Assembly: GCF_032854445.1 (NCBI RefSeq)
Contig: NC_088305.1
Span: 191,001-255,000, forward strand
DNA length: 64,000 nt
Reading direction: 5' to 3'
From: Liolophura sinensis
Taxonomy: Eukaryota; Mollusca; Polyplacophora; Chitonida; Chitonidae
Both the position numbers and the translations under genes were made by a program. Below the pieces are notes generated by a model, which saw nothing but the letters and a program-made list of their open reading frames with translations, was not told the DNA's origin and ran no database searches. Below, one piece after another: positions 25,801-32,877 of this stretch (the first letter of the stretch is position 1; each line of letters starts with the position of its first letter).

Positions 25801-28543
25801 GCCAAATCAACCCCCCACCCCAGGTCCCTAAGATGATACTGGTGTAACAGCAAGGTAACAGTAAGGTATCATGAAACAATACATGCAAATAAAAATACCA
25901 AATCTGATAGTGCACAAGAGCTTGCCTGTAAAAGAAAGATGCAAAACTTCATCTCAATACATAAAGAGCTTTTTAGATGACAATGACATTTTAATTTTAG
26001 TATGTTGAGTGATAACCAGTCTAGCAAGGTTAAAAGCACCTGTCTTTCAATAGTTAACTAGGAAACACTAGGGCTCAAACCCAGGTACAGATAGGGAATT
26101 TATAAATTATCCTCATTCCCACTGGTTGTGTGTGGCCTGAATGACAATAAGTGGTCGACAATGCTGGTGTGGCCATTTGTGAAATATGAAGTTCATTGAA
26201 GGCCAAGGAAGTACATTGCCAAAGGTTGGTTGTTTACTATAGGCACTTCAGTTTCCTCCAGCTAAGCAAACTGACTGCCATCAGGCCATCATCAAAACTA
26301 TTGTTGGGGAGTAATTACTCACCAACCCTACAAATAACGATCCAACTCAAAAATATTTATTTGGCTTTTTAACTTCTTTAAAATTCCTATCTCTTCTGTT
26401 AGCTAGAATAAAAGAAACTAGAATGCTGATGTCAGAAATACCCCCCTTCCATCCTCACCATTCCAAAAGTAAAAGAAACAAAACTAAGAAAACCTTAAAA
26501 GAATTGACAGGACATCATGTTCTTTAGCTTGGCTTCATATAGATTGTCTCATGAGTCATTTGTGGTGTGCACTGATTGCCCTACTGGTACATCCAATTTA
26601 AATGGAGAAATGTAGCTCTCTGAAGAGAACACAGCTGGAAATTTTTGCGTATACATGTAGTTAGAATATGTCAGTATGGATTAGTTGAAGTTTCATGGAA
26701 ATAAGTTCAGTGCTTCAGGAAGAGTTGCATGGACAAGCTGTGAATATATGGAAAAGCAACACTGGGCAAAGTTCTAAATGGGGGTATTTATGAAAATAAT
26801 TAACCTGAGTACCATTAAACTTAAGCACGCACAAGTTCAGATGATAGGCAAGATGTATGCTAAGTTTCATCACTCAGCGCAGTAGTTTGGGTGGGGATGG
26901 TGATTCCGGTATTCTAGCTGCAACCTGTGGACCTCTGCTTCAAATACCATCCATAACATATACATGTACCTTAACACTGATTGACTTTTTCAGTAATTAA
27001 CACACACATATGGAGTATCTCCCTCACGCTGAGCTACCACACTTAATATTTACCTTAACACTGAATAATGAGACAGGAACAGTTGAATTTGTAAAATGAA
27101 TTTGGGTTACAATTTATTAAGAAAACATAACAACATGTATTAATGAAAATACTGTAAATGCTCTATTCTCCAAATGTTAGAGTCAGTGAGTGAGTGCTTG
27201 GGGTTTAACATCATGCTTAATAATTTTTCAGTCATATGACGACAAAGGAATCCTTAGAGCGCATGTAATGTGCCTCCTTGTTGCAGGATGGATTTCCACC
27301 ATTCTTTTATCTCGTGCTGCTTCACTGAGATGCCTTACCGAAGGTAAATAAGCTGCCCCTGCCTGAGCCATGATGCGGGTCATCTAGTTGTTGCACTATC
27401 CCCTTTATGCTGAATGCCGAGGCAGTTACAACTTTCTCTTTTAAAGTCTTAGGTGTGGCTCAACCCAGGATTAACCCTGGATCTACCACTCCCAAAGCGG
27501 ACACTCTACCAACTGTGCTATTGGGGCCAGTGTCAAATGTTAGAAACTGTTACATAAAGATTAGATTAGTAAAGTAATTGATTCATTGCTTTCATTTGTT
27601 ATAGCTGTTGTTAGATGCATACCTGTATGTCATAGGTATGACATAAGCTCCTGATGTAGTCCACAAACATGATAAGCGAGGGAAGGTCACATGGAGTTTG
27701 TACAGGGAAGTTAAAAAGCAGCAAAAGACAGCGATAGCAAATTTTGAGCTTGTTTTGGGGAAAACATAGGGAATATAGGAATTTTTATTTATTTATTTGA
27801 TTGGTGTTTTACGCCGTACTCAAGAATATTTCACTTGTACGACTGCGGCCAGCATTATGGTGGGTGGAAACCAGGCACAACCCGGGGGAAACCCACGACC
27901 ATCCGCAGGTTGCTGGCAGACCTTCCCACGTACGGCCGGAGAGGAAGCCAGCATGAGCTGGTCTTGAACTCACAGCGACCGCATTGGTGAGAGGCTTCTG
28001 GGTCACTACATTACGCTAGCGCGCTAACCGACTGAGCCACGGAGGCCCCTTAGGAATTTTTAAGCAAATATAGAAAAATATGGGGGGTCCTGGAAAACAT
28101 AATAAATAGAGGAACACTGTGAGGCGTGGTTCTTGAGAGGAAATTGGGATTATATTGCTCGCGGGATGGTTAACTTTAATGAGTTAAATAAATTAAGAAC
28201 AAAAATCGCAATAAAATCATAACTTTATCATTAAATCAAATACTTAAGACTGTTTCACGTTTAAAAAATGAAAAAACACAATTTGTCTACAAAGCATTAA
28301 AAGCAAAAGTAGAAAGCAAAAGTACGCCAATATCTGGCCAAAGAAATTCAATGTTACGGACTGTGACATTTGTTGACAGACAAGACACTGCAGAATATGC
28401 TGATGTTGTTGTTGTTGCCAGAGCCTGGGGAAGCACCTGGCGCAAACTTCCATCATTTTTACCTGACAACCTTTCTTGTGATGAAATCCAACTACGACCA
28501 CGTGCAGAACAGGCGATTCCTCGACGATCGGAGAAGATGCCAT
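1730..28543 (-). CDS. AVL9: AVL9 homologue, 12 exons, 3' end outside window
   Basis: DENN-family protein of the AVL9 group; the family works in late secretory and endosomal membrane traffic (yeast Avl9 in Golgi-to-surface export, vertebrate AVL9 in cell migration). Exons on the minus strand in order: 28543-28463, 20844-20724, 20042-19957, 19248-19177, 17121-16965, 16211-16132, 14110-14041, 11886-10679, 9598-9464, 8229-8094, 4775-4695, 1844-1730. Every junction is AG/GT and the phases join without a break, giving 780 codons plus two bases. Family signatures seen: HVVVVGFHHKKGCQ, SYPPLIPG, LALPDGAHNY, PLYGLIQAKLELITHAYF, LSPRDLVWLFKHKI, ATNVLFKQKRHLTDVIVD, TTADLRFAD, WEGGDQWLRAQF and TWKMTHNYRVW. 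The human protein is about 650 residues; this one is longer because of a 1.2-kb central exon. The C-terminal exons lie left of base 1. Five or six of its splice junctions have been copied into neighbouring minisatellites. Confidence 0.96.
1852..3130. repeat. Minisatellite B, 65-bp unit, ~19 copies, copies AVL9 exon 12 acceptor
   Basis: Regular 65-bp units marked by CTGATCATCTACAAGAAAAT. The terminal unit runs into exon 12: intron side GAAAATAGCACATATACC against unit GAAAATAACACATATACC, and exon side GATCGT/CTGCAAG against unit GATCAT/CTACAAG. On the transcribed strand every unit has tattttcttgtag/ATGATCAG, a good acceptor followed by a degenerate copy of the first ~20 exon bases (DDQFFDQ against DDQLLDD). 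All copies lie upstream of the true acceptor at 1845. Confidence 0.95.
3131..3565. repeat. Diverged ~125-bp repeat in AVL9 intron 11 (left part)
   Basis: No exon seen. From about 3295 two diverged copies of a ~125-bp unit can be read, each with CCTAACCTTCAA, a TGATAGC stretch, an AGAGCTAAAAA or AGAGCTTAAAA stretch and TGTGCATT. A third copy follows the 13-bp array at about 4390-4520, so array C has grown inside an older repeat. Confidence 0.6.
3566..4383. repeat. Minisatellite C, 13-bp unit, ~63 copies
   Basis: Near-perfect repeats of AGAGAGCTAAACT with only three common variants (AAACTAG, AAACCAG, AAGCTAG) arranged in blocks. It begins inside the CCTTAAACTAG element of the surrounding diverged repeat and ends in the equivalent element, so the seed was one short internal motif. 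In AVL9 intron 11. Confidence 0.97.
4384..4694. repeat. Right-hand diverged repeat copy and intron sequence
   Basis: Holds the third copy of the ~125-bp diverged unit (CCTAACCTTCAATC, GGAGCTAAAAG, AAACCTTCAATCC), then plain intron up to the exon 11 donor. The 89-codon plus-strand open frame at 4406-4675 has no recognisable features and spans the repeat, so it is not called as a gene. Confidence 0.5.
4695..4775 (-). CDS. AVL9: AVL9 exon 11
   Basis: Acceptor ctccacag/AATGGG, donor CAGTG/gtaagc. With the split codon it reads EWEGGDQWLRAQFRSYLLGL then LAASTVS; human has GWEGGDEWIRAQFAVYIHAL. Too short and off-frame to appear as an open frame on its own, but the match is unambiguous and both phases fit. 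Confidence 0.95.
4776..5472. other. AVL9 intron 10, non-repeat part
   Basis: No exon or RNA gene seen. AT-rich plain intron. From about 5273 faint, decayed versions of the neighbouring 139-bp unit appear (TGTACCCTCTACGAACTGC at ~5430), so the array was once longer on this side. Confidence 0.5.
5473..8093. repeat. Minisatellite D, 139-bp unit, ~19 copies, copies AVL9 exon 10 donor
   Basis: Units of 139 or 142 bp start at about 5473, 5611, 5750, 5889, 6028, 6170, 6312, 6451, 6590, 6729 and so on to 7984. Each contains, on the minus strand, the last ~60 bases of exon 10, the donor ACAG/gtcagt and ~75 bases of intron (GTGTGTGACCACTGTCACAT and a purine-rich stretch). The exon copy mostly keeps the exon frame: RFADVLVKVVTEEEKFLEGT against RFADILVKAVTEEENKFLEGT, with stops in at least two copies. 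The 3-bp difference (AAC, the Asn) varies between units. No unit has a convincing acceptor before the exon part. Confidence 0.97.
8094..8229 (-). CDS. AVL9: AVL9 exon 10, flanked by junction-copying arrays on both sides
   Basis: 45 codons plus one base from GTGAATGATGG to GGGTACAG/gtcagt. Encodes VNDGKIDISDVELRKQLQMT then TADLRFADILVKAVTEEENK and FLEGT, matching human DPELRKL...TTADLRFADYLV...FLDGTG. The last ~60 bases and the donor are repeated about 19 times in the 139-bp array that begins at the intron side (5470-8093). The first 13 bases and the acceptor have a recognisable copy in the first unit of the 65-bp array on the other side (8290-9200). Confidence 0.95.
8290..9205. repeat. Minisatellite E, 65-bp unit, ~14 copies, AVL9 intron 9
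   Basis: Units marked by CCTAATACACACATGTAG, AATGAATGTACACAAT and CAACAAGCAATATTATG. The unit nearest exon 10 (around 8313-8335) contains GTACTATCATTCAC/CTAATA, which on the minus strand is tattag/GTGAATGATAGTAC. Exon 10 begins ttacag/GTGAATGATGGTAA: 12 of the first 13 exon bases match. Later units have lost this part. So this array also seems to have started from, or invaded, an exon boundary, though the evidence is weaker than for D. Confidence 0.93.
9464..9598 (-). CDS. AVL9: AVL9 exon 9
   Basis: 45 codons in phase 0 between catccaag and gtaagt. Encodes GCLCHPYLCLQYYDLLQDVN, VKSFMIGATNVLFKQKRHLT and DVIVD, aligned without gaps to the human segment GYLCLPYMALQQHHLLSDVT... that leads into the dDENN region. 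Confidence 0.95.
9652..9783 (-). mobile_element. SINE family 1 fragment
   Basis: Minus-oriented fragment of the tRNA-headed SINE: CGACCATCTGCAGGTTG, CAGACCTTCCCACATACGG, GAGGAAGCCAGCATGAGCTG and the B-box region TTGAACTCACAGCGACCGC. Both ends are missing. In AVL9 intron 8 next to exon 9. Confidence 0.85.
9784..10678. other. AVL9 intron 8, plain sequence with G-runs
   Basis: No exon seen. A worn SINE tail fragment may lie at 10098-10165 (GTTTAATGCCGTACTTAACA). Two long G runs at about 10457-10471 and 10565-10574 are single tracts rather than four-tract G-quadruplex motifs. Confidence 0.5.
10679..11886 (-). CDS. AVL9: AVL9 exon 8, large low-complexity central exon
   Basis: A single 1208-bp exon starting GMLEHGL (family: PGMIEHGL) and ending DEYGFPLAVFTK (family: DQYGMPLAIFTK); acceptor gtttcag, donor AAAG/gtacgt. 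The roughly 380 residues between these anchors are rich in Ser, Asp, Glu, Lys and Asn and look disordered, with clustered acidic and phosphorylatable stretches. This region is also variable in vertebrates but is clearly longer here and accounts for most of the extra length of the protein. Plus-strand open frames inside it are shadows. Confidence 0.94.
12070..12850. repeat. Minisatellite F, ~165-170-bp diverged unit, ~5 copies, AVL9 intron 7
   Basis: Copies recognised by AAAATGGACAA at about 12229, 12568 and 12736 and diverged forms at 12070 and 12390, followed by CATCTGTGTAT, CCACCAAAAAT, GTTGGAGTTATAGG and ATACAGTATATA. Older and more diverged than the other arrays. Short open frames on both strands derive from it. 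Confidence 0.85.
12855..13215. repeat. Minisatellite G, ~27-29-bp unit, ~12 copies, AVL9 intron 7
   Basis: Units marked by CTGTTTTCCTAAACCTCTAC and ATGAATTCTG or ATGAATGCTG, increasingly diverged toward 13200. Isolated related pieces occur at about 13955-13990 (CTAAACCTTTACATCAGCTG), so the tract was once longer. Confidence 0.9.
13216..14040. other. AVL9 intron 7, plain sequence
   Basis: No gene or array seen except the stray array G fragments near 13960. Short minus-strand open frames at 13495-13686 and 13763-13945 show no family similarity or splice context and are not called. Confidence 0.5.
14041..14110 (-). CDS. AVL9: AVL9 exon 7
   Basis: 23 codons plus one base between gtttcag and gtaaga. 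Encodes VLFSGAPVQKLCGILLSVVS then LFP, equivalent to the human block that ends SLFPG. The 3' split codon gives the glycine with exon 8. Confidence 0.94.
14571..15808. repeat. Minisatellite H, 72-74-bp unit, ~17 copies, AVL9 intron 6
   Basis: Highly regular units marked by TTTTACCCTTTGAGATTTGC, CCTAGACAACT and GGCATAAAGCA. They differ mostly in a short central segment (GAGGCTCTGG, CATGCTCCGG, GAGGTTCGG). No match to the exon 6 or exon 7 junctions, from which the array is separated by about 320 and 460 bp; it serves as an internal contrast to the junction-copying arrays. Confidence 0.96.
16132..16211 (-). CDS. AVL9: AVL9 exon 6
   Basis: Acceptor tttccag/GTCTGTCC, donor AAGAGG/gtatta. Encodes LSPRDLVWLFKHKIVLLFK and LILLEKR, the hydrophobic DENN-core helix and strand shared with human AVL9 (LSPRDLVLHFRHK...LILLEKK). 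Phase joins exon 5 through the split glycine codon. Confidence 0.95.
16212..16964. other. AVL9 intron 5, no array
   Basis: AT-rich plain intron. A short palindromic patch of TAATTA and ACCCAATAA motifs lies at about 16655-16705. Nothing else is seen. Confidence 0.5.
16965..17121 (-). CDS. AVL9: AVL9 exon 5
   Basis: 52 codons plus one base from CCTCTGTATGGACTG (PLYGL) to ATTTACCTAG/gtaaac. It encodes PLYGLIQAKLELITHAYF, then DERDFTKVELLEQTYSHL and the exon end IYLG, part of the DENN fold. The true acceptor is ttgttgcag at 17122-17130. The same junction (poly-pyrimidine, cag, then CCTCTGTATGGACTGA) is copied about 24 times upstream on the transcribed strand in the adjoining array, so this is the last of a long series of near-identical acceptors. 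Confidence 0.96.
17122..18740. repeat. Minisatellite I, ~67-bp unit, ~24 copies, copies AVL9 exon 5 acceptor
   Basis: Units contain TCAGTCCATACAGAGG, the exact 16-base start of exon 5 on the plus strand, then CTGCAATAAAAACACC, CAGGTGTAACTCAGG and TAAAACACAGGTGT. On the transcribed strand each gives a poly-pyrimidine tract, gcag, then CCTCTGTATGGACTGA (PLYGL-N), followed by intron-like repeat instead of the rest of exon 5. A subfamily around 17865-18480 reads TTCTTCTTGCAG before a shortened copy and repeats as a block. All copies precede the true acceptor in transcription order. Confidence 0.97.
18857..19088 (-). mobile_element. SINE family 1 copy
   Basis: Minus-oriented, nearly full length but without the tail: GTTATGCTGGAAGGAAACCA, CCACAACCATCCGC, GCCCGCATGAGCTGGACTTG, CTCACAGCGACCACATTGGT and the A-box end ACTCAGCCACTG. 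In AVL9 intron 4. Open frames here are incidental. Confidence 0.9.
19177..19248 (-). CDS. AVL9: AVL9 exon 4
   Basis: 24 codons between gtgttag and gtaagt, encoding DLKNKTADVTRSTVQKSVCV then LSKL. This matches the ADITRETVQKSVCVLSKL block of human AVL9. Phase 0 on both sides. The following intron (19176-17122) is mostly a 67-bp minisatellite. Confidence 0.95.
19249..19956. other. AVL9 intron 3, no array
   Basis: AT-rich plain intron with nothing recognisable. Together with introns 2 and 5 it is among the few introns of this gene without a minisatellite. Confidence 0.5.
19957..20042 (-). CDS. AVL9: AVL9 exon 3
   Basis: The acceptor is ttttcag/ACACC. The exon encodes DTIYFHLPARDGKQ...YGVSCYRQMDAK and ends in phase 0. 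The assigned donor, AAG/gttgct, is weak. A second GT six bases further would add Val-Ala in frame. The first choice gives an ungapped alignment with the family (human EAKALK against DAKDLK), so it is preferred. Confidence 0.9.
20043..20723. other. AVL9 intron 2, no array
   Basis: A short A-run and TATATA tract at 20046-20070, otherwise plain intron. The small open frames on both strands carry no recognisable protein. Confidence 0.5.
20724..20844 (-). CDS. AVL9: AVL9 exon 2
   Basis: The acceptor tttcag precedes GTTGAATATTCC and the donor is AAGG/gtaagt; 40 codons plus one base. It encodes VEYSYPPLIPGG...DEWRHLPSLALPDGAHNYIK, a close match to the uDENN block of vertebrate AVL9. It is separated from exon 1 by a 7.6-kb intron that holds the inverted minisatellite and two SINEs. 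Confidence 0.96.
20845..22775. other. AVL9 intron 1, 3' part, plain sequence
   Basis: No exon, array or clear element seen. The segment 22590-22740 is GC-richer than its surroundings, with repeated CATACG and CCTCAGC words, and could be a remnant of an element that was not identified. Confidence 0.45.
22779..25015. repeat. Minisatellite J, 46-bp unit, inverted array with hairpin centre
   Basis: From 22779 to ~23519 about 16 units read TATATACACA-TGTACACATG-GACACATGCG-ATGTAC-CCCAGGCC. From ~23521 to 25015 about 32 units of the same family run in the opposite orientation. At the switch, GCGATGTATGCCCCAGCC is followed within a few bases by its near-complement CCTAGGGCATACATCGC, so the arms can pair from the centre outward. 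Inside the right arm a four-unit (184-bp) higher-order repeat is visible (TGAGTATAGG at 23841 and 24025). CpG-rich for this region. Lies in AVL9 intron 1. Confidence 0.96.
25016..27170. other. AVL9 intron 1, middle part, plain sequence
   Basis: AT-rich, no array and no recognisable exon. Homopolymer T run at about 25359-25375. Nothing else can be supported. Confidence 0.45.
27182..27533 (-). mobile_element. SINE family 2, full copy with 11-bp target duplication
   Basis: Minus-oriented tRNA-headed element. Its 5' end reads GGCCCCAATAGCACAGTTGG then TAGAGTGTCCGCTTTGGGAG (A-box like) and GATCCAGGGTTAATCC (B-box like). Its 3' part is GTTTAACATCATGC with a GTCAGTGAGTGAG end. It is bounded by a perfect direct repeat CAAATGTTAGA at 27171-27181 and 27534-27544, direct evidence of retroposition into AVL9 intron 1. 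Confidence 0.88.
27788..28050 (-). mobile_element. SINE family 1, full-length copy with 12-bp target duplication
   Basis: Best-preserved copy in the window. On the minus strand: GGCCTCCGTGGCTCAGTCGG (A box), GCTGTGAGTTCAAGACCAGC (B box), a conserved middle with CCTTCCCACGTACGG in plus orientation and ATAATGCTGGCCGC, and the tail GTAAAACACCAATC then AAATAAATAAAT. Flanked by TAGGAATTTTTA at 27776-27787 and 28051-28062. In AVL9 intron 1, about 400 bp from exon 1. Confidence 0.93.
28463..28543 (-). CDS. AVL9: AVL9 exon 1 (start codon)
   Basis: The 27 codons run from the ATG at 28543 to GGTTGTCAG, followed by the donor gtaaaa; phase 0. The peptide starts MASSPIVEESPVLHVVVVGF and ends HHKKGCQ, the N-terminal strand of the uDENN region. 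This start was chosen because the family begins a few residues before the HVVVVGF block. A longer open frame overlaps in another phase and is a shadow. Confidence 0.95.
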
Positions 28544-29250
28544 CTTTTTTAGCCTCTATCAACTGTTTCCAGAGGCAACTTTGTCATGACACTTTTTTTC
28601 TCTCTCCCATTTAACAGTCGACCACTTCCGCAGGCCAGCAGAGGGCGGATTGTGTTGGAGTTTCCCCCCCTTGACTGTCAAACCCAGCCGATGTTGCCTC
28701 TCACTAGTGGGTCTACTATTAAGAAGCTGACTTGAACAGCCTCAAGTGTTACTACGGTTGCTGTGTTTTCCGCTTTGTACATTTTATAAACCACTCACTT
28801 CGCTCAAAAGTTCGAATGTAAAATGTAACAACAAATGTCTCCGAACAGGTGAAAAAAAAGAAAAAGAAATACGGAGATGAATTGTTCATAGCCAGTATCA
28901 ACACCGATCAATTTGTAGGCTACGCACGCGCCTGTTTAGATCTGTTATTCGATACATTCACATGTACACTACCGGGTATGTACACGTGCAATACCGTATA
29001 TGTACAAGTAAAATAGCGGGTAATTATATGTATGTGTACAGTGCGTCTATTGCGCCTGCCAGATCGGCTTAATAAGTTTTTAATACTACGAATAACCTCC
29101 ATATCTTGGCCTTGAGGAGCCAGCTGCTATCAGAATTTTATATACCGGTGGCCTACTTGAAAATGTGCAATGTGTAGGCTATCTAGGCCTGTATTTAATG
29201 ATAAACGGGTATATTGATATCAATGTAGACCGCCCATGTACTGTAGACAT
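28544..29250 (-). promoter_or_regulatory. AVL9 5' leader and presumed promoter region
   Basis: Sequence directly upstream of the AVL9 start codon, free of arrays until about 29255. Somewhat GC-richer at 28610-28720. No TATA box or transcription start could be assigned; the call rests on position only. Confidence 0.35.
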
Positions 29251-29254
29251 ACAG

Positions 29255-30425
29255 TGTAGTCATTTGTTTTCCAGCAAGCCCATATGTAGTCATCTGTATG
29301 CCAGCAAGTCCATGTAGTCATTTGTTTGCCAGCAAGTCCATGTAGTCATCTGTTTGCCAGCAAGTCCTTGTAGTCATTTGTTTGTTAGCAAGTTCATGTG
29401 TAGTCATTTGTTTGTCAGCAAGCCCATGTAGTCATTTGTTTTCCAGCAAGTCCATGTGTAGTCATTTGTTTGTTAGCAAGTTCATGTGTAGTCATTTGTT
29501 TGTCAGCAAGCCCATGTAGTCATTTGTTTCCAGCAAGTCTATGAGTAGTCATTTGTTTGTTAGCAAGTCCATATGTAGTCATTTGTTTTCCAGCAAGTCC
29601 ATGTGTAGTCATTTGTTTGTTAGCAAGTCCATGTGTAGTCATTTGTTTGTTAGCAAGTCCATATGTAGTCATTTGTTTTCCAGCAAGTCCATGTGTAGTC
29701 ATTTGTTTTCCAGCAAGTCCATGTGGTCTTTTGTTTTCCAGCAAGTCTATGTAGTCATTTTTTCCATCAAGCCCATGAGGTCATTTGTTTGTTAGCAAGT
29801 CCATGAGGTAATTTGTTTTCCAGCAAGTCCATGTATTCATTTGTTTCTTAGCAAGCCCATGTAGTCATTTGTTTGTTAGCAAGTCCATGTAGTCACCTGT
29901 TTGCCAGCAAGTCCATGTAGTCATTTGTTTGTCAGCAAGCCCATATAGTCATCTGTTTGCCAGCAAGTCCTTGTAGTCATTTGTTTGCCAGCAAGTCCAG
30001 TTAATCATTTGTTTGTTAGTAATTCCATGTGTAGACATTTGTTTTTTAGCAAGCCCATGTAGTCATTTGTTTACCAGTAAGACGATGTAGTCATTTGTTT
30101 GCCTACAAGTCCATATGTAGTCATTTGTTTGCCAGCAAGTCCATATGAAGTCGTTTGTTTTCCAGCAAGTCCATGTAGTCGTCATTTGTTTTCCAGCAAG
30201 TCTATGTGTAGTCATTTGTTAGTTAGCAAGTCCATGTGTAGTCATTTGTTTGTTAGCAAGTCCATATATAGTCATTTGTTTTCTAGCAAGTCCATATGTA
30301 GTCATTTGTTTGTCTATGTAGTCCATGTAGTCATTTGTTTTCTTGCAAGTCGGTGTTGTCATTTGTTTAGTAGTCACCCCACGTAGCTATCTGTTTGCCT
30401 ACAAGTTCTTGAAGTCATTTGTTTG
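29255..30425. repeat. Minisatellite K, 28-30-bp unit, ~40 copies, upstream of AVL9
   Basis: Units marked by GTAGTCATTTGTTT and CCAGCAAGTCCAT or TTAGCAAGTCCAT, with 28-bp and 30-bp forms. The 30-bp form is divisible by three and yields short open frames on both strands. It starts about 0.7 kb upstream of the AVL9 start codon. Repeats are directly adjacent with no unique spacers. Confidence 0.96.
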
Positions 30426-30432
30426 GGATGGG

Positions 30433-30672
30433 GCTAGACGGCTGGAGATGCCCTGAAATCGTTTTACGTCTTTTCATTCTTCTTATGGTTCCATTGTAGA
30501 TTTATGTACAGGGCACATATGTGTGAATCACTTTTCATTTTGTTCGTCGACATTAAATTGGTTGGACTTTACTTTTGATTTATTTTACGTTTTACTTCTT
30601 TTATATCTTCTCATGAAAAGTGGTATACGGTCATGGCGCGTACAGGCCGTACTACTTCAGATGTCTCTGCCT
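30433..30672 (+). mobile_element. Interspersed repeat family 3, copy 1
   Basis: Shares an ordered set of blocks with 58384-58630: CTGAAATCGTTTTAC, TTATTTTA..., ATGAAAAGTGGTA against ATGTGAAAAGTAGTA, GGTCATGG, and CCGTACTACTTCAGATG against CCTTACTGCTTCTGATG. About 240 bp, no coding capacity. Class not determined; it may be the 3' part of a longer element or a decayed non-autonomous element. Confidence 0.7.
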
Positions 30673-30804
30673 ATACATATACAACCTTCATAATGTAATC
30701 TCCAAAATAGATGGGTTATAACAAGCTACATGTATACCAGATAGCAGGGTTTTTTAGGACATAAATGTACTCCAAATGAATATTAGCGATTTAATCCATA
30801 TTCA

Positions 30805-30848
30805 TTGTGTGTGTGTGTGTGCGTATTGTGTGTGCGTATACATGTACG

Positions 30849-30888
<40 letters not shown>

Positions 30889-30909
30889 GTATATACGTGT
30901 GCGTGTGTT

Positions 30910-30946
<37 letters not shown>

Positions 30947-30978
30947 ATTGTGTGTGCGTGTGCGTGTGTGTGTGTTTC
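30805..30978. repeat. (GT)n microsatellite, interrupted
   Basis: About 170 bp of TG repeats with a few GTATTG, GTATAC and GCG interruptions. Cysteine-valine open frames on plus and Thr-His frames on minus are artefacts. Potential Z-DNA former. Confidence 0.97.
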
Positions 30979-32140
30979 AAATTTCCTTTTAGAAAAAGGG
31001 TCTTGTCCGGGGTTGCGTAATATGTGGAGATATGGGCCAGACTGCTATTCAGACTGCTTTTCACAGAAGCGCCCTCTAGAGTTGGAATCGGGAATTTTTG
31101 GCATCACGTGATAGTTTGCGTTAGGTGTCAGTAATGTACGGAATGTGATGTCTGTATGTGCACTATTAATGGAGATGTAGCCTAATATATAATTTATAGA
31201 AATAATGACTTGTCCCCGTTGAATAGCTAACTGCCAACTGCGAACCGCATCTTCACTCACATATAGAGACACAAACATTAGGCCTATTGTGTCCGCTTTG
31301 CAGACTGTAAAAAGAAAGGAATTGGCAATATTTTTACCCCCTATTTTGGACAAGTATATACAGTATAAGTTAATCATGCGGTAGAAGAGCTTAAAGTTCG
31401 TGGCATTCTCCTATCTATCTTACGGAAAGAAAAAAGAAGGATATAGAGAAAAAAGAAGACGAGCAGAAAATGCGCGAGGGCTACATATACACACAAAAAA
31501 TATTATCATAAAGATGTGACATACTTTGGAAAAAAGAAGATATTTCATAAACACCAATTTGATGTGCAAAGACATTTCATTGGGCAGAAATGTGTACGCC
31601 AGAGCAACACAGTGTTATATTGTTGTAGATCGACTTCAGTCAATGTGCAACAAAGTAAATTGTACAAGACTGTAATGCCCGAATCATATCTGCAATAAAT
31701 CAGTGTTACATTTATTGTTGTGTTTGTTAATGGCGCATGTCGTGGAACTGCCAATATTCACCGTGCGATTAAAGCCGTCTAATATAAACAGCTTAGGGAA
31801 GCCAGAGCGGCGACGGCAGTGTGACAGGCCCTAACTGGCAAATGGTCACACCTACTGTAATTTTTCAACCTTTTCGCATATTTGCAGGTGTTTATTTAAG
31901 CAGATTCTGAGAGTATTTATTATGTGTAGAATAAAATATACTTTTTGTGAAACCCTGAAGTTGGCCAACCCAACAATTATAGTTTTGTTTCCAAAATCAA
32001 ATGAAAAGGTGCATAAATCGCACTGAAAGTTGCTCTGTCTTATGCGAAAAGGTTGAGGAATTAGGGTACAGGTATAACCGGTGAAATACTCCCTCAATTT
32101 ACTTCACAGTTTTGTTTTTACTGTTCATGCAAATGCATAA
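30979..32140. other. Intergenic, AVL9-STK16, plain sequence
   Basis: No recognisable gene. Purine-rich at 31420-31500. The small open frames (for example 31045-31377 minus, 31516-31698 plus) have no splice context or family signature and are not called. Confidence 0.45.
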
Positions 32141-32145
32141 ATGGT

Positions 32146-32363
32146 AGCTGGGAGAGTCCACCAGCAGGGACCAGGGGGAACCGGTCATAGCCTCGGGAAA
32201 ACCCACAACAATGCGCAGGTTGCTGACAGACATTCTCACGTACGACAGGTTAGGAAGCCATCATGAGTTGGATTTGAACTCATCGCGACCGCATTGGTGA
32301 GGGGCTCCTGAGTTGCTGTGCTGTCCAATAGCATGTTAACTCCTCGTCAACGAAGACCCCACG
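32146..32363 (-). mobile_element. SINE family 1 copy, worn
   Basis: Minus-oriented: GGGAAAACCCACAACAATGC, GTTGCTGACAGACATTCTCA, GGAAGCCATCATGAGTTGG, TTGAACTCATCGCGACCGCA. The tail is missing. Intergenic. Confidence 0.85.
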
Positions 32364-32877
32364 GAACTGTTAGTTTTGTTGTGTGGTATGGTATAAGCAC
32401 AGCACCATTTTCCTCTGTAAAAATTTGGACTACTATGAAGGTAAACAAACACCAGTTTCGCCTGTCTTCTTCATTTTATTCCACTGTAAACAAAGCTTAT
32501 TACAGCATGTTTTTACATATAATACACCACATATTAGTATATACATAGGTACTTACATGTACATATCAAGATGACAGATTTTGAACACTGCATTCATTAT
32601 AATACACATACACATGTACAATTATTTGTGAACAATTTCTGCCACTTGTTTTACATAATAAATATCAACAAATTTGCACAAATACACGTACTTGCAGGAA
32701 AAGGTCACAATACACCACGGTTAAACACATTTGGGGCAAAGTACTGCATGTTTAGATCACTAGGTATTAGGTATACCAATAAGAGAGTCATATATGTTTC
32801 AATAACCGCCGTTTGTTAGCAAGAAAACAGAGCACACTTTGTCTTGGCTGGTACAAACACAAGTGGTTTGACAACAC

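Noticed and set aside
27788-28050. tRNA gene suggested by A- and B-box-like sequences
   Set aside because: The boxes belong to a SINE head with a conserved body, an AT-rich tail and target duplications; no cloverleaf was established.
29255-30425. CRISPR-like regular short repeats (28-30 bp; also the 31-bp array P)
   Set aside because: Units are directly adjacent with no unique spacers, in an animal genome; these are minisatellites.
30805-31111. Cysteine-rich open frame near 30.8 kb
   Set aside because: Translation of a (GT)n microsatellite.
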